Assembly: GCA_016709305.1 (NCBI GenBank)
Contig: JADJNA010000032.1
Coordinates: 13,184 to 77,183 of the forward strand
DNA length: 64,000 nucleotides
Direction of reading: 5' to 3'
From: Candidatus Villigracilis saccharophilus
Lineage (GTDB): Bacteria; Chloroflexota; Anaerolineae; Anaerolineales; Villigracilaceae
The position numbers were made by a program, and so were the translations under genes. Below the pieces are notes generated by a model. That model saw only the letters and a program-made list of their open reading frames with translations, was not told where the DNA came from and did no database searches. Below are positions 1-7,650 of this stretch, one piece after another. Numbering within the stretch: position 1 is the stretch's first letter; the number at the start of each line of letters is the position of its first letter.

Positions 1-2
1 AT

Positions 3-821
3 TCCAAACTGCTCAACTTGAGACTGGTGGCCGGGCGCTGGCTCAAGCCCGGCGAAAAGCGAGCCATGGTGGTTTCAGACAGTCTCTACCTGATCTATCC
101 TAACCTGAAACCCGGCGACCAACTGACCATCCAACTGCCCGGCCAACGCAAAGAATCCTGGACAGTTGTCGGCGTCTTCCCATTCCTGGCGATGTTCGGC
201 GACCCGATGGCCTACGCCAACTTTGAATATGTCGCCGCGCAAAGCCAGCTCGCCAACCGCACGATGACCTACCGTGTTATCACCCGCCAGCACGACGCCC
301 AATCCAATCTGGAGCTGACCCGCAGTATCGACAGCTATCTCGCCCAACGCAATTTCTCGATCCAGAGCGTGGAATCCGGCTCGGCCTTGCGTCAGAAGGC
401 GAGCATTGCCATCAACGTTGTCATCGTGTTCCTGTTGATCATGGCCGTCTTGACTGCTTTTGTCGGCAGTATGGGCTTGACCGGCGCGATGAGCATCAAC
501 GTGCTCGAGCGCACCCGCGAAATCGGCGTGATGCGCACCATCGGCGCGGTGGATAAGGTTATCATGCAGTCGGTCATCATCGAAGGACTGGTCATTGGCC
601 TGATTACCTGGGTGCTGGCGATCGGTGTTTCTTTCCCGATCGGTTATTCCCTGCTTGGAATAATCAGCGAAGCCCTCGGCACCCCCATGGATTTGACCTT
701 CACCCCGCTTGGGATCCTGCTCTGGCTGGGAATGGTCATCATCCTGTCCGTGATAGCCAGCATCGTCCCCGCCCGTAATGCGGCAAGGCTGACCATTAAC
801 GAAGTGCTGGCGTATGAGTAA
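3..821 (+). CDS. ABC transporter permease, FtsX/MacB type (5'-truncated by window edge)
   Basis: The frame is open to the left edge, so the start and amino-terminal half lie outside the window. The visible 272 residues contain a soluble extracytoplasmic segment (about residues 1-130) followed by hydrophobic helices near 137-162, 190-218 and 235-258, the FtsX core. The cytoplasmic loop after the first helix carries the family hallmark LERTREIGVMRTIGA, and the protein ends with the usual 'P-x-x-x-A-x-x-L-x-x-x-E-x-L' tail. Family members work with a separate ATPase in lipoprotein or macrolide export or in division signalling. The substrate cannot be told, and no ATPase gene is visible. Confidence 0.9.
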   Translation, partial: SKLLNLRLVAGRWLKPGEKRAMVVSDSLYLIYPNLKPGDQLTIQLPGQRKESWTVVGVFPFLAMFGDPMAYANFEYVAAQSQLANRTMTYRVITRQHDAQSNLELTRSIDSYLAQRNFSIQSVESGSALRQKASIAINVVIVFLLIMAVLTAFVGSMGLTGAMSINVLERTREIGVMRTIGAVDKVIMQSVIIEGLVIGLITWVLAIGVSFPIGYSLLGIISEALGTPMDLTFTPLGILLWLGMVIILSVIASIVPARNAARLTINEVLAYE

Positions 822-1210
822 CTCGCCCGACCTGTCTAATTTCCTGCTGTATTGGCTACCCGGCTGATCCGATTGAGGTTGCGCTGTAAAAGAGGAGTAT
901 CATGCTATTTTCCTATCGTCTCATAAGTTCCCAGGAGCAGTAATCAACTTCAAGAAGCAATGTTCATTTTTTTAGCCCCAGTGCGGCTTCCTCTGATCAT
1001 AGTGTGCGACATGACCGACTTAGGCAAGTAACTATTTTTTTTTATACACCACGGATTGGGGGTTGTACCCGATTATGATCGCACCCAAATTTTAGGCAGA
1101 TAAAAAATAAAACAACCTGCTTTTGGTCTGCCTCTGACACAGGCGACCTGAATTGATTACAAAACCAGTTGATAATTCATTGGACTGTTGTATTCCACAG
1201 TGGAGATAAA
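822..1210. other. Intergenic region without recognised gene
   Basis: About 390 bases separate the permease from the next operon. The stretch is AT-rich around 1030-1120 and probably contains the promoter of the deacetylase operon. No convincing terminator hairpin, small ORF or RNA gene was seen. Confidence 0.5.
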
Positions 1211-1957
1211 ATGACCATCGAAACCATCCTGCCCGTTCCTGATATATTTTCTGCTAATCGCATCCTTTGCGTCCAGCCTCATTACGATGACAACGACATT
1301 GCTGCGGGAGGGATATTTGCGCAACTTGCGAAAAACGGCGCGGAGGTAATTTATCTAACCGTCACCGATGATCTGATGGGTGTGGTGGACGCATCTCTTA
1401 CAACGGATGCCGCCACTCAATCCCTTGCTCAAGATCAACTTGCAGCTGGAAAAATTATCGGCGTAAAGCAACAGATACTGCTCAATTATCCCGACGCTGG
1501 CGTATACGATTACTTTGCTTTGCGCCGCGACTTGTTGAAATATATCCGCATGCTCCAGCCGGACTTCGTCTTCACCTGCGATCCCTGGCTGACATACGAA
1601 GCGCATCACGATCATATCCAAACAGGGTTGGCTGTTGCGGAGGCTGTTCTGTTCTCGAGCCTGTCCAGGATCGCGTCCAGCGATCCGAAGGTGGATGCTG
1701 CATACACAGGTCACTCCATCAACGGCATAGCCTTTTATTATTCGCGCGAACCGAACCAGATCGTGGATATCACTTCCACGTGGGAAAAGAAGATATCGGC
1801 AGTGCGCAGCTACTCCACGCAAATCCCGCCTGACGACGCGGATCAACTGGTCATGGCGCTTCAATTCAAATCCCAACAGATTTGCGACGGAAAAGATTTT
1901 CAATATGGCGAGCCGTTGAAGGTGCTGCATCCCAAAGCATTGCATTGCGGGTTGTGA
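1211..1957 (+). CDS. PIG-L/LmbE family deacetylase
   Basis: Predicted zinc-dependent N-deacetylase of the PIG-L/LmbE family (248 residues), acting on N-acetylglucosamine-type conjugates. The amino-terminal zinc motif is visible as PHYDDND (residues 23-29; the family form is PHPDDE), and the third-ligand motif as EAHHDH followed by xxTG. The frame is open further upstream from a TTG at 1169, but the ATG at 1211 follows a GTGGAG ribosome binding site and starts the conserved region. It is first in a same-strand cluster with a sugar symporter and a ceramidase-like hydrolase, which suggests catabolism of an amino sugar or glycolipid. The exact substrate is unknown. Confidence 0.85.
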   Translation: MTIETILPVPDIFSANRILCVQPHYDDNDIAAGGIFAQLAKNGAEVIYLTVTDDLMGVVDASLTTDAATQSLAQDQLAAGKIIGVKQQILLNYPDAGVYDYFALRRDLLKYIRMLQPDFVFTCDPWLTYEAHHDHIQTGLAVAEAVLFSSLSRIASSDPKVDAAYTGHSINGIAFYYSREPNQIVDITSTWEKKISAVRSYSTQIPPDDADQLVMALQFKSQQICDGKDFQYGEPLKVLHPKALHCGL

Positions 1958-2008
1958 AATGTAAGAAACGGCTTGTTGCTCAATCAAAACCAAACTATGG
2001 AGGTCTGT

Positions 2009-3334
2009 ATGGAAAAGAATAAACTTCCCTTCCGGCGCATCGCGCTCTACTCAAGCGCATCGGCAGGCCTGAACATTCTCGGCATCACAGTCAGCACCTG
2101 GCTGTTGTATTTCTACTCGCCGCCGCCAGATTCTGGTCGGCCAACCTATATACCAGCGGTCACGATGGGGCTACTCCTGCTCATCGCCACCTTTTGGGAT
2201 GCGGTGATCGATCCGTTCATCGGTCACTATTCTGATACCTTGCGCTCGCGTTGGGGACGGCGCAGACCATTCCTGATTTTTGCCGCGCCATTCATTTTGT
2301 TGGGTTCCATCCTGCTATGGACTCCGCCAAGCCTCACGAACTATGCGCTTAACGCGATCTACTTCATGGCCATCATTTTGATCTACCACACCAGTTACAG
2401 CCTGGTCGGAATCCCATATGATGCCAGCCTGCCCGAAATGGCACCCGAGACTCATGCCCGGCTTGGCTTGAGTTATTGGAAAAGTGTATTCGGAATTATC
2501 GGGGTGTTGATCGGTTCATTGGTTGCCGCGCCGCTGTTTGGAAGCATCGGACCTGTTGCGATGGGGGCAGTGGTCGGTGGGGTGGGAGTCGTCACGATCT
2601 ACATCACCTTGCTCGGTCTGCGCGAAACCGAGCGTCCGCTTGGAGAACCGATGTCTGCGCTGGAAGGTCTAAAAGCAACCTTCCAAAACAAACAGTTCCT
2701 GATCATGTTCTTCTCCACCCTTTTTGTTCATATTGCCTACCAGATGGTATTGGCGAATTTCCCATACTTTGTCACACTCGTACTGCGCCAGACCGAAGGT
2801 GATGTAGGTATTTACCAGGGTGTGCTCATTATCTGTATGGCGCTCACGGGACCCATCTGGATGTGGTTCAATCGTAAGTACAGTCAACGGATCCTGCTCA
2901 ATGCAAGCATGATCCTGCTGGGTATTATCTTCGCGCTTGGATTCCTGGTCGGCGCAGTGGACGGAGTCTCTCTTTCCATCCAGGCTTATGTTTTGGTTGC
3001 GTTGATCGGGACAGCCCTTGGGGGCTACTTGATCCTGATCTATGCCATGATGGGTAATGTCGTGGACTACGATGAAATGCTAACCAATCGCCGTCGGGAA
3101 GCGATCTATTACGGAACATTTTCCTTTGCCATCGGCCTCGGCACCTCTGTCGGGACCTTGATCCTGCCTCTGCTTCTTCAGACATTTGGCTACACCCAGG
3201 CCAATCCGCTCGGTGTCCGTTTGGCATTTCCTGTGATGGCTGTGTTCATCTTTTTGGGGTATTTCCTGTTCCAAAAATATCGCATTGGCGATACGCCAGA
3301 AGAGACGCGCAAGAATTTGAACATGGATCATTAG
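2009..3334 (+). CDS. MFS transporter, GPH (glycoside-pentoside-hexuronide) family
   Basis: A 441-residue integral membrane protein with about twelve hydrophobic helices, resembling MelB-type sodium/proton-sugar symporters of the GPH family. The loop after helix 2 has D-P-F-I-G-H-Y-S-D followed by R-S-R-W-G-R-R-R-P, the GPH/MFS signature. The ATG at 2009 is chosen because TGGAGG lies just upstream at about 1998-2003; the frame reads 12 codons further back without such a site. It sits 51 bases after the deacetylase and 8 bases before the ceramidase-like gene, so co-transcription is very likely and it probably imports their substrate. Confidence 0.88.
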   Translation: MEKNKLPFRRIALYSSASAGLNILGITVSTWLLYFYSPPPDSGRPTYIPAVTMGLLLLIATFWDAVIDPFIGHYSDTLRSRWGRRRPFLIFAAPFILLGSILLWTPPSLTNYALNAIYFMAIILIYHTSYSLVGIPYDASLPEMAPETHARLGLSYWKSVFGIIGVLIGSLVAAPLFGSIGPVAMGAVVGGVGVVTIYITLLGLRETERPLGEPMSALEGLKATFQNKQFLIMFFSTLFVHIAYQMVLANFPYFVTLVLRQTEGDVGIYQGVLIICMALTGPIWMWFNRKYSQRILLNASMILLGIIFALGFLVGAVDGVSLSIQAYVLVALIGTALGGYLILIYAMMGNVVDYDEMLTNRRREAIYYGTFSFAIGLGTSVGTLILPLLLQTFGYTQANPLGVRLAFPVMAVFIFLGYFLFQKYRIGDTPEETRKNLNMDH

Positions 3335-3342
3335 GAGATAAG

Positions 3343-4656
3343 GTGAACAGATCAATTTTCTCCGCAGGCGCGGCTCGGCGTATCATTACACCGCCAAATG
3401 GGATTTACCAGATCGGCTATGGTGACCGCACGAAAGGCAATGTTGGCGTTCATGATGATCTGACCGCCACCGCTCTGGTGCTCGATGACACGAAGGCGCG
3501 CGTTGCCATCGTTGCGCTGGACATGCTGACCATCAACGAGTTCATCGTGGATCGCGTCCGCGTCCGCCTTGCTCCCACCGAAATCATCTTGTGCTGTTCT
3601 CATACACATTCAGGTCCCATTGCCTATGCGGACAAAAAGTCGCCGCGCAAGAGCCAAGAGTATATAGACTCATTGGTGGATAACATTATTTTAGCAGTGC
3701 AAGATGCGGCATCGAATCTCCTGCCTGCACGGCTGGAATATTCGCAAGGCGAAGCGAAGGTTGGGATCAATCGCCGCGAGAAAATGCCCGATGGTCGGAT
3801 GGAGATAGGGCGCAATCCTGATGGCATCAGGGATCAATCGGTTCAGATAGTCAGTGTGCTGGCAGATGACGGGGAAAGACTCGCGACCATCGTTAACTAC
3901 GCCTGTCACGGCACAGTGCTTGGACCCGACAACCTGCTTGTCTCGGCCGATTGGATCGGCGAGATGCGCAGAAAAGTGGAAGATGAAATTGGCGGCTTGA
4001 CTCTTTTCCTTCAGGGCGCTGCGGCAAACATCAACCCCGACATGTATTGGGATGACGCCCGCGCTTTCGAGATGATGGCAGAACAAGGTTTGGGCGTGGC
4101 AAAGGCTGTGTTATCTGCAGTCCGCTCTGGGGCAGAAAAGATTCGCGAAGCCTCACTTCGTATCGAACGCGTGGAAGCGTGGATGCCAACCGAAGCGAGC
4201 GTCACCACATCCCGTCCGCCAAAGAATTATGGCAAGCCATTACTGGCGCTTGCAAAACTTCCCGGCTTTCTTTCCATTTTCGCTGACCTGCTACTCGATC
4301 AACGGTATCCGTGGAAATCAGTGATCGAAGCGAACAATGGCTTTTGGTCGGTGCCGCTGCGGATCAATGCGCTGCGAATTGGCGATCTGGCGCTGGTGAC
4401 ATTTGCGGCTGAGACGTTCACTGAAATCGGGCTGAAGGTCAAGTCTGCTTCGCCCGCCGCGCAGACACTGTTTGCTAGCGTGAGCGACGGCTGCATCAGC
4501 TACCTGCATACCACCGAGTCTCACAATGAAGGCGGCTATGAAGTGGATGTGGCTCCTCTGGCGTATCGCTATCCCGGCATACTGCAAGCAAGCTGCGAAC
4601 AGGTCGCGCTGCAAACGACGAGTGATTTGTTGGAAAAACTATGGAGACGAAATTAA
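3343..4656 (+). CDS. Neutral/alkaline non-lysosomal ceramidase-like hydrolase
   Basis: A 437-residue protein with the amino-terminal fold of neutral ceramidases. It has the zinc-site motif SHTHSGP at residues 86-92 and a second conserved histidine region around VNYACHGTVLG. Characterised relatives cleave the amide bond of ceramide, but many bacterial members have unknown amide substrates. No signal peptide is visible, so it is probably cytoplasmic. The start is a GTG at 3343 preceded by AGGAGA. It follows the symporter by 8 bases and abuts the HAD gene. With the PIG-L deacetylase it suggests a small amide/amino-sugar degradation operon, which is an inference from context. Confidence 0.85.
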   Translation: MNRSIFSAGAARRIITPPNGIYQIGYGDRTKGNVGVHDDLTATALVLDDTKARVAIVALDMLTINEFIVDRVRVRLAPTEIILCCSHTHSGPIAYADKKSPRKSQEYIDSLVDNIILAVQDAASNLLPARLEYSQGEAKVGINRREKMPDGRMEIGRNPDGIRDQSVQIVSVLADDGERLATIVNYACHGTVLGPDNLLVSADWIGEMRRKVEDEIGGLTLFLQGAAANINPDMYWDDARAFEMMAEQGLGVAKAVLSAVRSGAEKIREASLRIERVEAWMPTEASVTTSRPPKNYGKPLLALAKLPGFLSIFADLLLDQRYPWKSVIEANNGFWSVPLRINALRIGDLALVTFAAETFTEIGLKVKSASPAAQTLFASVSDGCISYLHTTESHNEGGYEVDVAPLAYRYPGILQASCEQVALQTTSDLLEKLWRRN

Positions 4657-4659
4657 TTG

Positions 4660-5112
4660 ATGCAGAAGATACTCTATGTGGACTTGGATAACGTACTGGT
4701 TGATTTCCAGTCGGCCTTTTCCCGCATCCCTGCAGAAGTGCTGAGCGAGTTTGAGGGACGGCTTGATGAAGTGCCTGGAATTTTCTCTTTGATGGAGCCG
4801 ATGCCATTTGCAATTGAGTCCTTTCAGGAGCTGGCCAATCTTTTTGACACCTACATTCTTTCGACCTCACCGTGGGAGAACCCATCTGCGTGGTCTGATA
4901 AACTGCTTTGGGTAAAGCATCACCTTGGAAGCGCTTGTTACAAGCGGCTCATCTTGACGCATCATAAGAACCTGAATGCAGGTCATTTTTTAGTAGACGA
5001 CCGCACCAAAAACGGGGCAGATCGATTCGTTGGAGAGCATATCGAATTTGGGTCTTTCCAGTTTCCTGACTGGCCGTCTATTGTCAATTACCTCCGTGAA
5101 CGATCATCCTGA
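4660..5112 (+). CDS. 5'(3')-deoxyribonucleotidase-like HAD phosphatase
   Basis: A 150-residue HAD-superfamily protein of the NT5C type. Its first strand ends with the catalytic DLDNVLVDF motif (nucleophile D and the D two residues later). It has STSPW in the position of HAD motif II and VDDRTKNG at motif IV. Family members dephosphorylate deoxynucleoside monophosphates; small bacterial homologues are often annotated only by similarity. The frame can also start at the TTG directly before this ATG. It follows the ceramidase stop within 3 bases, so it is probably last in the operon. Confidence 0.82.
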   Translation: MQKILYVDLDNVLVDFQSAFSRIPAEVLSEFEGRLDEVPGIFSLMEPMPFAIESFQELANLFDTYILSTSPWENPSAWSDKLLWVKHHLGSACYKRLILTHHKNLNAGHFLVDDRTKNGADRFVGEHIEFGSFQFPDWPSIVNYLRERSS

Positions 5113-5621
5113 CCGGAAATAGTTGTGCTAACCGGGTTCATTCGCCAGGCTTTTTTGGGATTTTGGTTCCCGTAAATCCGAGCTGGAATGTACGCAAATG
5201 GCGATCATTTATTTGACGCGAGAGAACCCTTTAAAACACTGCTATAACTGATGGCTATTCAGACTCGTTTCAGAAAATGGAATGAAATAATTGTAAGAAT
5301 AAATTCTGCCCGTTTCGCGTGCGGTTGAGAACAGAGTCGCGAGGGGTGGGATATCGAAGGGAGACACAGCTGCAAACCTTTACTGCCCCTGTACTTTTGT
5401 TAACCTTACATTTATGCGATGTTGCGTTACAATCGGCGTCGTTATTATTTCGGGTAAGGCAATCTGATTTGTCTTCTTTATATTTGTTTCTGTTAGAGAA
5501 TACTCCTATCGAAAAAAACGCTTTATAACAGAGAGCGAAAAGCTTTGGTGAGCGCAGCTTATGTTTAACTTTAACCTGTACGGCCTGCCATTAATAAAAT
5601 TATTTTCCAGAGGAGTTCAAA
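5113..5621. other. Intergenic region between operon and SH3 lipoproteins
   Basis: About 500 bases with no supported gene. Short open frames such as one at 5319-5528 lack a ribosome binding site and resemble nothing known. The last 40 bases, AT-rich and ending in AGAGGAG, are the leader of the downstream lipoprotein gene. Confidence 0.5.
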
Positions 5622-6470
5622 ATGAAAAGAAATCCCAGATCGATTGCTATTATTTTTTGCACCATGCTGACCTTCGCCACTTTGTTTGGGGCATGCATTC
5701 CAAAAAACTTTTATGCACCTCCACCACCTCCTTCTGAAAATTTTCCAGCGACAGCCACCGCTCAGGCCCTTCAACTGCAGGGATTAACTGCCACAGTTCT
5801 GGCGCAGCCCATTATTGTTGTCATTACAAATACGCCTGAACCTGCTTTACCAACCGCCACAATAGACCCCGCGCTGAATGCTGTTGCTGCCAGCCCCAGC
5901 CCCAGCCCCAGTCCCAGCCCCACCACAGGCGCTGTGACGGTTTCTGTGAGCCAAAATACCAACTGCCGTATGGGACCCAGCCAGGAATTCAAAGATGTAT
6001 ACGCATTAATAGTCGGGCAAACAGCGGAAGTAGTAGGTAAAAATACGATCGACAATTATTGGATCATCAAGATCCCCGATGGCTCGGGAAAGACCTGCTG
6101 GCTGTGGGGACGATATGCCACCGTGAGCGGGGATACCGCCATGCTTGTAGAAGCCGTCACGCCAACCCCTTCCGGCGGAGGAAAACCGTTAGACCCCATC
6201 ATCACATCTTCAAGTATCAAGTGCTACAATGCCGGCAACGGTGACCAGGATTATGAGGTTCGGGTGAACTGGACCGATAACTCCAACAATGAAACAAAAT
6301 TCAATATCTACACCTCGCCAAATAATAAGTATTATTCAAAGAAAGCTGATGCGGTTACAGTGGACTTCATAGAGCGGCTGCCAGCAGGAAAGACATTAAC
6401 CGTTGTCGTAGTCGCTGCAAACAGTGCGGGTGAATCTGGCCCCAGCGTAATCAGCTTGGTTTGCCCATAA
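5622..6470 (+). CDS. Secreted lipoprotein with bacterial SH3 domain and Fn3-like tail
   Basis: A 282-residue predicted lipoprotein. A signal peptide ends in the lipobox LFGAC with the lipidated cysteine at residue 25. A threonine/proline-rich spacer with an SPSP run follows (about 30-105), then an SH3b-like domain (about 106-172) with the motifs NCRMGPSQEF, GKNTIDNYWI and CWLWGRYA, and a carboxy-terminal fibronectin-like segment (about 190-280). SH3b domains usually bind cell-wall or other extracellular ligands. The next gene is a paralogue of the same architecture, so the pair arose by duplication. Ligand and role are unknown. Confidence 0.85.
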   Translation: MKRNPRSIAIIFCTMLTFATLFGACIPKNFYAPPPPPSENFPATATAQALQLQGLTATVLAQPIIVVITNTPEPALPTATIDPALNAVAASPSPSPSPSPTTGAVTVSVSQNTNCRMGPSQEFKDVYALIVGQTAEVVGKNTIDNYWIIKIPDGSGKTCWLWGRYATVSGDTAMLVEAVTPTPSGGGKPLDPIITSSSIKCYNAGNGDQDYEVRVNWTDNSNNETKFNIYTSPNNKYYSKKADAVTVDFIERLPAGKTLTVVVVAANSAGESGPSVISLVCP

Positions 6471-6510
6471 GTTGCCTGAAACAGAGACCGGTAGATAAGG
6501 AAAACACATC

Positions 6511-7452
6511 ATGAGCAAGGGCATCAATAAATACTTTCTTCCATTACTATTGATCTTTGCGCTTTCGGCTTGCAACTTGTCCGTGGCGACTGAAGGCGTG
6601 CGGAGCGGAGAAGACGCCGCGCTTTTATTGACGATCACCGCGCAAGCGCTGATCCTTGAGCAGGCTGGGCAGACCTCCACACCCACAGCGGCGGATGTGC
6701 AGAGTCAAACCATTGTGTATATAACTGCCACTCCCGAGGTGGCAGCTTCGGCGACGACTGAGGCGGTTCTTCCTCCTGCGACCGTAGATGTTCCACCTTC
6801 ATCAAACACCCCCGCGGTGACGGTGAGTAATTCCACCACGGTGACTGTGAGCATCGCCACAAATTGCCGCACTGGACCCGGGCAAGCCTACCCGAGCATC
6901 TTCGGCCTGCCCGTGGGACAATCTGCCGAGGTTGTGGGCAAGAATACATCCACCAATTATTGGATCATCAAAATCCCGAATGGCAATGGGACTTGCTGGC
7001 TGTGGGGGCAGTACGCCACGGTGACGGGTGACACGAGCGCGTTGCCAACCGTTGCCATCCCGCCCACGCCCACACCCACCATCACCCCCACGCCAAAGGT
7101 GACTGTGACACCTACACCAACCACTGCGTTCGCGCCTGCGGCGCCTTCAGGCTTAAGCGAGACGAATACATGTACTCCAACCGGGCTGCCTCTCCCGAAA
7201 TATGATTTAGCAATAGCAGTAACCTGGCAGGATAATTCGAGTAATGAGAAAGGTTTCAAAATTTATTTTGATGCCGGGTTTGGTGGTTCCGCTCCTGTGC
7301 TAGTGGGCAGTGTAGGAGCCAATACAACAAATGTTACATTCACTTGGGGAGTAAACAAAGAATTTTCACCTAAAGTATATGTAGAGGCATTTAATGATAC
7401 GGGGACCTCCTCCCAGGCACAGGTTAACGTCTCGACGGCGGGCTGTCCATAG
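6511..7452 (+). CDS. Secreted lipoprotein with SH3 domain (paralogue of upstream gene)
   Basis: A 313-residue lipoprotein with lipobox LSAC (cysteine at residue 21) and a Thr/Pro-rich linker. Its SH3b-like domain matches the upstream paralogue at NCRTGPGQAYPS, GKNTSTNYWIIKIP and CWLWGQYATV. A second TPTP linker leads to a Fn3-like carboxy-terminal domain containing VTWQDNSSNEKGF. It follows the first lipoprotein by 40 bases on the same strand. A strong hairpin at 7473-7514 ends the unit. Confidence 0.85.
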   Translation: MSKGINKYFLPLLLIFALSACNLSVATEGVRSGEDAALLLTITAQALILEQAGQTSTPTAADVQSQTIVYITATPEVAASATTEAVLPPATVDVPPSSNTPAVTVSNSTTVTVSIATNCRTGPGQAYPSIFGLPVGQSAEVVGKNTSTNYWIIKIPNGNGTCWLWGQYATVTGDTSALPTVAIPPTPTPTITPTPKVTVTPTPTTAFAPAAPSGLSETNTCTPTGLPLPKYDLAIAVTWQDNSSNEKGFKIYFDAGFGGSAPVLVGSVGANTTNVTFTWGVNKEFSPKVYVEAFNDTGTSSQAQVNVSTAGCP

Positions 7453-7472
7453 AAGTTGGCGGTAAAAGATAA

Positions 7473-7514
7473 AAAGCAGACCCCCGAGGTTTTTTGAACT
7501 CGGGGGTCTGCTTT
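7473..7514. terminator. Rho-independent terminator after the SH3 lipoprotein genes
   Basis: A perfect 16-bp inverted repeat (arms 7473-7488 and 7499-7514) with a 10-base loop, rich in G and C and ending in CTTT. It lies 20 bases after the lipoprotein stop, between convergent genes. Confidence 0.85.
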
Positions 7515-7518
7515 CAAC

Positions 7519-7650
7519 CTATTCCTTCAACGCATCCCATAACACGGTCAATACGTTTTCGAGATTGTTCATCACATCGTTATTCCAGAAATGCAGGACT
7601 TTGTATCCTTTGGAATGGAGGAAAACAGTTCTCTTATTTTGATCTGTCAG
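7519..7650 (-). pseudogene. Carboxy-terminal remnant of a DUF559 (Vsr-like) endonuclease
   Basis: The minus strand reads about 40 codons ending in a TAG at 7519-7521 that match the end of DUF559 proteins: RTVFLHSKGYKVLHFWNNDV, then a leucine-rich helix. DUF559 proteins are small nucleases related to the very-short-patch-repair fold; the family motif is R-x-x-F-L-x-x-x-G-y-x-V-l-R-F-W-N. The rest of the gene is missing: the frame runs directly into the last codons of the SdrD_B/FG-GAP gene, whose TGA overlaps it. This marks a recombination or deletion junction. Confidence 0.7.

Noticed and set aside
5910..5940. Short tandem CCCAG repeat as a possible microsatellite of interest
   Set aside because: It simply encodes the SPSP linker of a lipoprotein, which is common in this lineage.
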